Source: CAZBUB01 sp964494985 (GTDB lineage Bacteria; Desulfobacterota; Desulfovibrionia; Desulfovibrionales; Desulfothermaceae). Taken from it: a DNA stretch of 9,936 bases. The notes beneath the pieces are model-generated. The model searched no databases. It was not told the DNA's origin and worked only from the letters and a program-made list of their open reading frames with translations. The stretch covers positions 1-9,936 of the forward strand of contig CAZBUB010000071.1 of the NCBI GenBank assembly GCA_964494985.1. Direction: 5' to 3'. Positions within the stretch are counted from its first letter, which is position 1. Every line of letters begins with the position of its first letter. Both the position numbers and the translations under genes were made by a program. Shown in pieces: positions 1 through 5,166 of this stretch.

Positions 1-1406
1 CCCGCAGCATATGCCTTACTCAGCACCTGCAAAGGATGCAGCACTGGCAAATCCAGCAGATGCTCGAACTGCAGCCTGCAGCTCAGACATTCGGTAATGA
101 TCCCCTGCGGTTTCGCGGCCCTGATCTTGCGCAGCAAAGGCCCGGCCAGCTCAATGGACTCCTGGTGGAAATCCTGCTTGAAGCCCTTGTTCCCACCCAT
201 GCCGCAGCAATCCATAATCCCACCCACTCGGGTTATCCGTAGCCCAGGAATCATGGACAGGATCTCCTGATAAGGGCTGTGTCCGCCCTGGGCCTGCTCC
301 CTCTGGTGACAGGGCACAAAATGCACCATATCCCAGTTTAGTTTGCCAAAGTTGGTATCCAGGCTTCCATTCTTGAATAAAGATTGCAGGTATTCACCCA
401 TATCCAGGATATTTTGCCCCAGACTGATACGCTGCAGGGGATCCAGGCCTGAAAAATAGCCCTCGTCCTTGAGCTGGTTTCCGGCCAGGGCCTTTTTCAG
501 ACTATGCAATTCGCCTTGGGCGTCAGGCACTATCACCTCTCCATTTTTTGCCTGCAGCAGATCCTGGTAGGCATTGGAATAAACCGCCCGGGCCTTGAGC
601 AGCACCCGGAACATGAAACTGCAGGTGGGGCAGGAAAACACCGGAGTATACCCCTCATCCACAGCCTGCTGCAGGCTTTGCAGGTTGTACTTAGCCTTCT
701 GCAGGGCATAATGGGCATCCCCCTCCAGGTAGGCGGGCATGCCGCAGCATTCCTGCTGGGGTACAAAGACCTGGATGGAGCTCTGTTCCAGGACCTTTAC
801 TGTGCACCTGGCCACCTCCGGAAAAAAATAACCTGCGCTGCAGCCTGCAAAATAGGCCACTTGGCAGGAATGCTCCTGGTCTTTATGCAGGTCCCTTTTC
901 TTGGCCCAGGCAAAAAAGGACTGCTTGGGCTGCTCTGGCAGCTCCCGGCTGGGGTGAACTCCTGTGAGGCGTTTGGCGAACTCCCGCACTGAGCTGAGCT
1001 TCAAGAAACTCTGGACCAAGCCAGGGGCAAAGGCACCCAATTTGCCCATGCTCTGCACATGCGCGATCACTCGCGTGCCCATATCCAAACCCTGCTTTTG
1101 GACATCCCTGGCCTTGGCCAGAAAGACATCCTGGGGCACGAACTCACAGGGGCACAGCCCGCAGTAGGTGCAAAGATCAGCCATACGCAGCAGCTCATCC
1201 GGCTTGGCTGGCTTGAGCTCCTGCTCACCTCGGTCGTACAGGCGATATAGCTCAGGGAAAAACAGGCAGCTGTCCTGCATCAGGTAGCGGCAGGAATCGC
1301 AGTCCGCACAGGCCTCCATAACTTCGCGCAGGATTTGCTCCGGGCTTCTGGTATCCTTTTTTGCTTGCAGCTCCGCTCTCTCCAAAATTACTGCTCCCTT
1401 TTGCAT
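1..1406 (-). CDS. (Fe-S)-binding oxidoreductase with two CCG domains, HdrD/GlpC-like (3' end outside window)
   Basis: The minus strand is open without a stop from the ATG at 1406 to the left edge, giving 468 complete codons. Two cysteine-rich CCG domains are clear: the first has FAGC (about residue 189), QECCGMP (219-224) and SCPTC (258-262); the second has VPCH (364-367), DCCGMGGNKGF (399-409) and ECLSC (439-443). Such domains bind a noncubane [4Fe-4S] cluster in heterodisulfide reductase HdrB/HdrD and occur in GlpC-type proteins. The N-terminus carries cysteines 33, 36, 39, 47 and 79, 82, 85, 87, spaced unlike a standard CxxCxxCxxxCP ferredoxin. No signal peptide or membrane segment is seen, so it is probably a cytoplasmic electron-transfer subunit. 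The start is weak (GGA four bases upstream); an in-frame GTG at 1415 behind AGGAA and an ATG at 1319 are alternatives. It is divergent from the homocysteine genes. Partner and substrate are unknown. Confidence 0.85.
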   Translation of the reverse strand, partial: MQKGAVILERAELQAKKDTRSPEQILREVMEACADCDSCRYLMQDSCLFFPELYRLYDRGEQELKPAKPDELLRMADLCTYCGLCPCEFVPQDVFLAKARDVQKQGLDMGTRVIAHVQSMGKLGAFAPGLVQSFLKLSSVREFAKRLTGVHPSRELPEQPKQSFFAWAKKRDLHKDQEHSCQVAYFAGCSAGYFFPEVARCTVKVLEQSSIQVFVPQQECCGMPAYLEGDAHYALQKAKYNLQSLQQAVDEGYTPVFSCPTCSFMFRVLLKARAVYSNAYQDLLQAKNGEVIVPDAQGELHSLKKALAGNQLKDEGYFSGLDPLQRISLGQNILDMGEYLQSLFKNGSLDTNFGKLNWDMVHFVPCHQREQAQGGHSPYQEILSMIPGLRITRVGGIMDCCGMGGNKGFKQDFHQESIELAGPLLRKIRAAKPQGIITECLSCRLQFEHLLDLPVLHPLQVLSKAYAA

Positions 1407-1527
1407 GCATTCCACGTATTCCTAACAAAGCAGTGCCCCCTCTTGTAACCAAAAAGCTGGCCATTGACCACCATGCTGATTGCCATTGTTACCAGACAGA
1501 AGCCTGGGAGCGAGACAAAAACTGCAA

Positions 1528-1546
1528 GGGCGAGCGCCGCTCGCCC
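1528..1546. repeat. REP-like GC-rich palindrome 1
   Basis: GGGCGAGC (1528-1535), loop GCC, and GCTCGCCC (1539-1546) form a perfect 8-bp stem with a 3-base loop. The outer bases GGGCGA and TCGCCC are shared with the palindrome at 1609-1627, which suggests two members of one short interspersed family. Just upstream, 1500-1514 reads as a degraded part of the GTTCCCAGG-type repeat (AGCCTGGGAGCGAG). Confidence 0.7.
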
Positions 1547-1575
1547 CTACTAGCCTACGCCTAAGCATAGGACTA

Positions 1576-1584
1576 TGTTATAAT
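1576..1584 (+). promoter_or_regulatory. Possible extended -10 box (TGtTATAAT)
   Basis: TG-T-TATAAT at 1576-1584 matches the extended -10 consensus exactly. No -35 hexamer is recognisable 17 bases upstream. It lies between the two GC-rich palindromes and points toward the hairpin at 1609-1627, so it could start a short hairpin RNA or be chance inside repeat DNA. It is 545 bases from the next gene. Confidence 0.25.
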
Positions 1585-1608
1585 GAGGTACTGCTGCCAT
1601 GCTAGGAG

Positions 1609-1627
1609 GGGCGACTGGCAGTCGCCC
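1609..1627. repeat. REP-like GC-rich palindrome 2
   Basis: GGGCGACT (1609-1616), loop GGC, and AGTCGCCC (1620-1627) make a perfect 8-bp stem with a 3-base loop, followed by the pyrimidine stretch TTCTTCGTT. The layout and outer hexamers match the palindrome at 1528-1546. The trailing T-rich bases mean it could also act as a weak terminator on the plus strand. Confidence 0.7.
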
Positions 1628-1633
1628 TTCTTC

Positions 1634-1669
1634 GTTCCCAGGCTGAAGCAGGAGCCTGGTCCTGGGAAC
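1634..1669. repeat. GTTCCCAGG / CCTGGGAAC hairpin (REP-like)
   Basis: GTTCCCAGG (1634-1642) pairs perfectly with CCTGGGAAC (1661-1669), a 9-bp stem. An alternative inner stem AGGCT (1640-1644) with AGCCT (1653-1657) is nested inside. Related fragments sit at 1500-1514 and at 4212-4230 (GCAGGAGCCTGGGAAT). From memory, palindromes of the TTCCCAGGCT...AGCCTGGGAA type recur in intergenic DNA of several anaerobic bacteria; no search was run. Confidence 0.65.
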
Positions 1670-1710
1670 ACAGCATAAAAAGGCAGCCAAAATAGAGCCT
1701 GTTCTGGCCT

Positions 1711-1810
1711 GTTCGTAAGAATTCGAAAAGATTGGTGCTGATTCGTGTTTCTTCTTTTATGAAGAGGCATCACGAATTCATCCCAATAAAAGGCACCAAT
1801 CTGCACGAAC
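1711..1810 (+). repeat. 100-bp nested inverted repeat, copy 1
   Basis: The element is exactly 100 bp, from GTTCGT (1711-1716) to ACGAAC (1805-1810), which pair. Nested inside are ATTGGTGC (1731-1738) with GCACCAAT (1793-1800), ATTCGTG (1741-1747) with CACGAAT (1771-1777), and CTTC (1751-1754) with GAAG (1761-1764). The left arm (arm A) has GATTCGTG 29 bases from the outer G, the same offset as in the copies at 4249-4348 and 4958-5008. No coding capacity. It resembles a non-autonomous palindromic repeat such as a MITE or REP-type element. Confidence 0.75.
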
Positions 1811-1871
1811 CAGGTCTTCCTTCCAGGCTACTGCCAGGGAACGCTTCCATTGGGCTCTTCCCTGTGCCTCC

Positions 1872-1910
1872 CCAATCGTTGTCGTAATCGTTGTCGATAC
1901 TTATGATATC
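1872..1910 (+). repeat. 12-bp unit array, copy A (two units)
   Basis: Two degenerate units of about TAATCGTTGTCG follow each other and end in the cap ATACTTATGATATC. The same design, with three units and nearly the same cap, recurs at 2047-2097. The difference in length (39 against 51 bp) is exactly one 12-bp unit. Confidence 0.7.
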
Positions 1911-1970
1911 TTCCGTTTTCCTAGACTCCTGGCCCAATTGCCTTGTGCACGAACCTCCTGCGTCTTGATG

Positions 1971-2000
1971 TTGACCCCCACGCTGCTTATGCCATATCTT
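1971..2000 (+). promoter_or_regulatory. Possible sigma-70 promoter for the DUF39 gene
   Basis: TTGACC (1971-1976) matches five of six bases of the -35 consensus and is followed after 18 bases by TATCTT (1995-2000), four of six for the -10. Transcription would start near 2007 and leave a leader of about 120 bases containing a small hairpin (2017-2031) and the second 12-bp array. The match is only moderate and could be chance. Confidence 0.3.
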
Positions 2001-2046
2001 GCTTCTGCACCAGCTGGGAGCAAATAGCTCCTATGCTTTGCGCTTG

Positions 2047-2097
2047 CCAATCGTTTTCGCAATCGTGGTCCTAATCATAGTCGATACTCATGATATC
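2047..2097 (+). repeat. 12-bp unit array, copy B (three units)
   Basis: Three degenerate units (AATCGTTTTCG, CAATCGTGGTCC, TAATCATAGTCG) precede the cap ATACTCATGATATC. It is homologous to the two-unit array at 1872-1910. It ends 31 bases before the DUF39 start codon, in the leader or promoter zone, so an effect on expression is possible but not shown. Confidence 0.7.
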
Positions 2098-2128
2098 GAT
2101 CAGTTCAAACACCCAGCAGGAGTGATCC

Positions 2129-3340
2129 ATGACCGAGGTCAAAGTCAAGAAGAGCATAGCAGAGATCAACCATAAGATCCGGCAGGGCAAGGCAGTGGTG
2201 GTGACTGCCGACGAGATGGTGGATATCGTGGACAAGTCCGGCCCCAGGGAGGCCTTCAAGCAGGTGGATGTGGTCACCACCGGCACCTTTGGCACCATGT
2301 GCTCTTCCGGGGCCTTTATCAACTTCGGGCACACCAAGCCCAAAATCAAGGCCGCCCAGGTCTGGTTCAACGAGGTCCAGGCTTACGGCGGCATAGCAGC
2401 AGTAGACTGCTACCTGGGAGCGGCCCAGGTCAAGGACGACGACCCCTTGAACAAGGTCCACCCAGGCAAGTTCGCCTATGGCGGAGGACACGTGATCGAG
2501 GACCTCATCGCAGGCAAAAGGGTCCACTTTCGGGCCCAGGGCTACGGCACTGACTGCTATCCCCTCAAAAAACACGAGCAGGAAATTACTATCCACGACC
2601 TGCGCAACGCGATCATGCACAATCCCCGCAATGCCTACCAGAACTACAATGTGGCTACCAACCTCTCGGAGCGGACTGTATATACCTACCTGGGCATCCT
2701 GCGACCCCAGATGGGCAATATCAACTATTCCACCTGCGGCCAGCTGAGCCCGCTGCTCAACGATCCCTTCTACTGGACCATTGGCGTGGGCACCAAGATC
2801 TTCCTGGGCGGGGCTGTGGGGGCGGTGACCTGGCAGGGCACCCAGCATGACCCGGAAAGCCCACGCTCTGAGACCGGCCAGGTCAAGGCCGGGGCTGGCA
2901 CCATCACTGTCACCGGGGACATGAAGCAGATGTCAGCCCAGTTCATCCGCGGGGCTTCTCTGATAGGTTATGGCTGCTCCTTGATGGTGGGCCTGGGCAT
3001 CCCTATTCCCATTATCAATGAAGACATGGCCTATTTCACCGGCCTGGGCAATAAGGATATCTTTTATCAGGTTATAGACTATGGCATCGACTATCCCCAG
3101 GGCATAAGCCGCTCTTTAGGCGAAGTCAGCTACCAGGAGCTGATGTCCGGGGAGGTGCAGCTGCAGGGCAAGACTGTGCCCACCGCCCCCCTGGCCAGCT
3201 ACTACATGGCAACCAAGATAGCTTGCCAGTTAAAGGATTGGATCCTGAAGCAGGGCTTCACCCTGGGCGAGCCCCAGATCCAGCTGCCCACTGTGGAACT
3301 GGACCGCAGCAAGTATCCGGGACCGCCTGGGAGTGAATAA
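2129..3340 (+). CDS. Homocysteine biosynthesis protein, DUF39 / COG1900 family
   Basis: This 403-residue protein matches the DUF39 (HcyBio) family along its length, including VTTGTFGTMCSSGA (49-62), YGGGHVIEDLIAGK (117-130), YGTDCYP (139-145), STCGQLSPLLNDP (201-213) and IGYGCSLMVGLGIPIP (279-294). In Methanosarcina acetivorans, COG1900 protein MA1821 with ferredoxin MA1822 is needed to make homocysteine from aspartate semialdehyde and sulfide, with conserved cysteines proposed to carry persulfide. Cys58 and Cys143 here are my candidates for those residues; I did not align them. No C-terminal CBS domains are present, unlike the archaeal protein as I recall it. The start has a strong ribosome binding site (CAGGAG, 2117-2122, six bases before ATG). 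UPF0280 and NIL-ferredoxin genes follow on the same strand, which supports the role. Cytoplasmic; no signal peptide. Confidence 0.9.
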   Translation: MTEVKVKKSIAEINHKIRQGKAVVVTADEMVDIVDKSGPREAFKQVDVVTTGTFGTMCSSGAFINFGHTKPKIKAAQVWFNEVQAYGGIAAVDCYLGAAQVKDDDPLNKVHPGKFAYGGGHVIEDLIAGKRVHFRAQGYGTDCYPLKKHEQEITIHDLRNAIMHNPRNAYQNYNVATNLSERTVYTYLGILRPQMGNINYSTCGQLSPLLNDPFYWTIGVGTKIFLGGAVGAVTWQGTQHDPESPRSETGQVKAGAGTITVTGDMKQMSAQFIRGASLIGYGCSLMVGLGIPIPIINEDMAYFTGLGNKDIFYQVIDYGIDYPQGISRSLGEVSYQELMSGEVQLQGKTVPTAPLASYYMATKIACQLKDWILKQGFTLGEPQIQLPTVELDRSKYPGPPGSE

Positions 3341-3397
3341 ATTGCAAGGGCTAAATCCCAGATGCAAGTCCCCTAACTGTATTTGCATTCGCTAGAG

Positions 3398-3418
3398 GTC
3401 AGAGATCAGAAGTCAGAG
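3398..3418 (+). repeat. Three tandem heptamers (GTCAGAG type)
   Basis: GTCAGAG, ATCAGAA and GTCAGAG lie end to end at 3398-3418, immediately before the UPF0280 start codon at 3421. A related GCTAGAG occupies 3391-3397. The last unit contributes AGAGGA touching the ATG, too close to be a normal ribosome binding site. Heptamer runs of this kind are, from memory, common in gaps of related bacteria. Confidence 0.6.
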
Positions 3419-3420
3419 GA

Positions 3421-4143
3421 ATGTACGAACCCAGATTCTACAGGGATTTCAGCCCACAAAAAAGATGGCAGAGCTACCGGGTCCGCCTGGAGAGCTCTGA
3501 CCTGTACATCCGCAGCCAGGACAATCAGGCCATGTTGGTCCAGCAGCTGCTCAGGGATCTGCGGGGCAAAATCCAGGCCCACATCCAAAGGCAGCCCGAA
3601 TTTTTGAGCTCCCTGGAACCGGTACAGGAGCTATCCAGAGTGGAGCCCATCATAGCTCGGATGTACCAGGCTGCGCGGATTGCGGGCACAGGCCCTATGG
3701 CTGCGGTGGCAGGAGCCATCTCTCAGGCAGTGGCCCTGGAGCTGGCTGAATACTCCCCGGAGGTAATTGTGGAAAACGGCGGGGACAACTATCTTTTTTT
3801 GCAGCAGCCTGCGGTAAACACCATATATGCTGGTCAATCCAGGCTCTCCGGGCAAATAGGGATCCAGATCCAACCTGGCCAGACTCCGCTGGCTGTGTGC
3901 ACCTCATCTGGCACTGTGGGCCACTCCCAGAGCCTGGGTTTGGCAGACGCTGCAACCGTACTGAGCCAGGATGCCTGCCTGGCTGACGCAACAGCCACTG
4001 CAGTAGCCAACCAAGTCCAGGTTCCAGGTGATCTGGAACATGCCCTGCAGTTCGCCCTGGGACTGCCTGGTGTGCTGGGCGCGGTGCTCATTCAAGGGGA
4101 AACCCTTGCTGCAGCTGGTGATCTGGAGCTGTGCAAAACTTGA
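3421..4143 (+). CDS. UPF0280 family protein (COG2122, ApbE-like fold)
   Basis: The 240-residue protein has the UPF0280 hallmarks: N-terminal YEPRFYRDF (2-10), a family-typical SDLYIRSQ (26-33), AAVAGAISQ near 98-106, VENGGDNYL (about 116-124) and the stretch from TSSGTVGHSQSLGLAD through DACLADATATAVAN (about 161-198). COG2122 proteins are distantly related to ApbE-type flavin transferases. The M. acetivorans member MA1820 sits beside the COG1900 and NIL-ferredoxin genes of homocysteine synthesis; its exact step is unsettled. Here it lies between those same two genes, 80 bases after DUF39. ATG 3421 is the first usable start, since the upstream in-frame codons hold no ATG, GTG or TTG. It lacks a properly spaced ribosome binding site, so translation may be weak. 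No signal peptide is seen, so it is probably cytoplasmic. Confidence 0.85.
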   Translation: MYEPRFYRDFSPQKRWQSYRVRLESSDLYIRSQDNQAMLVQQLLRDLRGKIQAHIQRQPEFLSSLEPVQELSRVEPIIARMYQAARIAGTGPMAAVAGAISQAVALELAEYSPEVIVENGGDNYLFLQQPAVNTIYAGQSRLSGQIGIQIQPGQTPLAVCTSSGTVGHSQSLGLADAATVLSQDACLADATATAVANQVQVPGDLEHALQFALGLPGVLGAVLIQGETLAAAGDLELCKT

Positions 4144-4248
4144 TAGGAAACACCAATTTCCGCAAACAAGGAACAAGGTTCAACGGCAGAAGCCGCTGAA
4201 GGGGCGTCCACAGCAGGAGCCTGGGAATCAAGAAACAGAAAAATACCA

Positions 4249-4348
4249 GTTCGTGCTGATTAGTGTCTTTATTTAAGTGGATTAGTGTTTCCTTTTTCTT
4301 CTTAAAAGGATCACGAATCTGCCCTAATCTTCTCGAATCTACACGAAC
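4249..4348 (-). repeat. 100-bp nested inverted repeat, copy 2 (opposite orientation)
   Basis: The element runs from GTTCGTG (4249-4255) to CACGAAC (4342-4348) and is again exactly 100 bp. Its right arm, read on the minus strand, has GATTCGTG 29 bases from the outer G, matching arm A of copy 1; its left arm (GTTCGTGCTGATTAGTG) matches arm B of copy 1. The copy is therefore inverted relative to copy 1. Inner boxes are GATTAGTG (4280-4287) and CACGAATC (4312-4319). A GTTCCCAGG-type fragment lies just upstream at 4212-4230. It fills the gap between UPF0280 and the ferredoxin gene. Confidence 0.75.
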
Positions 4349-4390
4349 ATGGAGCAAGCAACCCTGAACCTATAAACAGAGAGCTTAGCC

Positions 4391-4828
4391 ATGAGCGAAA
4401 AAGAAAGCAGAAACGTCCTGCTCATCTTCCACAAGGACATCATGTACAAGCCAATCATCTTCCAGACCATCCAGAGCTACGACATCTCCTTTAACGTACT
4501 GGAAGCCAAGATTCTGCCCAAACAGGAAGGCAGGCTGGTCCTGCAGCTGGAAGGGCCCAGCCAGGAGCTGGAAAACGCATTGCAGTACATGCAGGAGCAA
4601 GAGGTCCAAGTCCAGGTTCTCTCCGAGCGTATTCGAAGAGACAGCGAAAAGTGCGTGCACTGCGGAGCCTGCACCAGCGTCTGCAAGACAGATGCCCTGT
4701 ACCTGGATAGGCAAAGCATGGAGGTGGTCTTTGATCCAGAGAACTGCGTGGCCTGCGGCCAGTGCCAGTTAGCCTGCCCAGTGCAAGCCATAAGCATGGC
4801 CTCCATAGATGTGGACATGGTGCATTAG
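4391..4828 (+). CDS. NIL-domain ferredoxin with two [4Fe-4S] motifs
   Basis: This 145-residue protein has an N-terminal NIL domain (about 8-80, a small ligand-binding fold also seen in methionine ABC importer ATPases) and a C-terminal bacterial-type ferredoxin. Cluster motif one is C88-C91-C94-C98, ending CKT rather than the usual CP; motif two is C119-C122-C125-C129P. The architecture is that of MA1822 of M. acetivorans, needed with the COG1900 protein for homocysteine synthesis from sulfide. It should supply electrons and perhaps help handle sulfur or the amino acid. The gene follows DUF39 and UPF0280 but is separated from the latter by 247 bases carrying a 100-bp repeat, so it may have its own promoter. 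The ribosome binding site is poor (AGAGAG about eight bases upstream). Cytoplasmic. Confidence 0.9.
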   Translation: MSEKESRNVLLIFHKDIMYKPIIFQTIQSYDISFNVLEAKILPKQEGRLVLQLEGPSQELENALQYMQEQEVQVQVLSERIRRDSEKCVHCGACTSVCKTDALYLDRQSMEVVFDPENCVACGQCQLACPVQAISMASIDVDMVH

Positions 4829-4957
4829 CCCGACAAGTTTAGAGCTCTAGCCTCCATATTGTCGATTCGCCCCAGACCTGGAGAGACTGGATTCTGAATT
4901 GAATTCAAAATGGCGGATAAAGAAGCCTTCAAAGGAGAAGCATTGCGCTCCCAGACT

Positions 4958-5008
4958 TTCGTGGAGATTCAGATTGACTCGAGCAGATTCGTGATGCTTC
5001 TTTTCTTG
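4958..5008 (+). repeat. 100-bp repeat, copy 3 (truncated, arm A and core only)
   Basis: TTCGTGGAGATTCAGATTG leads to GATTCGTG at 4986-4993. The 28-base distance from the outer TTCGTG to GATTCGTG equals that in both full copies. The core ATGCTTCTTTTCTT resembles the core of copy 1, after which similarity stops and arm B is absent. It has the same orientation as copy 1. Confidence 0.6.
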
Positions 5009-5010
5009 TC

Positions 5011-5039
5011 TTGACACCAACCTCATCCCCAGCTATTTA
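5011..5039 (+). promoter_or_regulatory. Possible promoter upstream of the OFA transporter
   Basis: TTGACA (5011-5016) is a perfect -35 hexamer. After a 17-base spacer comes TATTTA (5034-5039), which matches only three of six -10 bases. TGTAAAAT at 5044-5051 is a better -10-like string but too far away. It lies right at the broken edge of repeat copy 3. Confidence 0.35.
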
Positions 5040-5082
5040 GTAGTGTAAAATCTGGCTAGGCAAGTATTGGTGTGCATATTCT

Positions 5083-5106
5083 GCCGGAGCTGTGGCTCCG
5101 GCTTTT
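5083..5106 (+). terminator. Rho-independent terminator-like hairpin
   Basis: GCCGGAGC (5083-5090), loop TGTG, and GCTCCGGC (5095-5102) give a perfect 8-bp GC-rich stem followed by TTTT (5103-5106). It is 60 bases upstream of the transporter start. It may end transcription from the homocysteine genes, act as an attenuator in the transporter leader, or end a short RNA begun at the 5011-5039 promoter. Confidence 0.6.
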
Positions 5107-5166
5107 ATAAACACTGTTTGTCAGGAAAAACCAAAGCCACCTGACCTCTAACCAGCGGGGGATTTT

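Larger units (their letters stand above)
1407..2128. other. Divergent intergenic region, repeat-rich
   Basis: This 722-nt gap separates the divergent CCG-domain gene and the DUF39 gene. No convincing reading frame is present. It holds two 19-bp GC-rich palindromes, a GTTCCCAGG-type hairpin, a 100-bp nested inverted repeat, two arrays of a 12-bp unit, an extended -10 box and one promoter-like pair, each listed separately. A small hairpin (GGAGC at 2017-2021 pairing with GCTCC at 2027-2031) lies between the promoter-like pair and the DUF39 start. No known riboswitch fold was recognised by eye. Confidence 0.7.
4829..5166. other. Intergenic region with partial repeat and possible short transcript
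   Basis: This 338-nt gap starts with an inverted pair CGACAA (4831-4836) and TTGTCG (4859-4864) enclosing AGAGCTCT (4841-4848), without a T-tract, so it is a poor terminator candidate. It then holds a truncated copy of the 100-bp repeat, a -35/-10 pair and a strong hairpin with T-run. A 33-codon frame from ATG 4910 mostly translates repeat DNA and is not called as a gene. Confidence 0.65.

Noticed and set aside
504..992. A 162-codon plus-strand frame opposite the CCG-domain gene
   Set aside because: The minus strand encodes an uninterrupted protein with two clear CCG domains here; the plus frame is its shadow.
1872..2097. CRISPR-like array
   Set aside because: The units are 12-bp tandem repeats without spacers; there are no cas genes.
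2001..2128. SAM or other methionine-related riboswitch in the DUF39 leader
   Set aside because: Only one small hairpin (2017-2031) and a repeat array were found; no known riboswitch core was recognisable by eye.
2105..2848. A 247-codon open frame on the minus strand across the DUF39 gene
   Set aside because: It is antisense to a clearly conserved protein, has no recognisable domain and arises from the GC-rich codon pattern of the real gene.
4910..5011. Small 33-codon frame starting at ATG 4910
   Set aside because: Most of it translates the truncated 100-bp repeat, and the AGGAG-like signal is inside it, not before the start.
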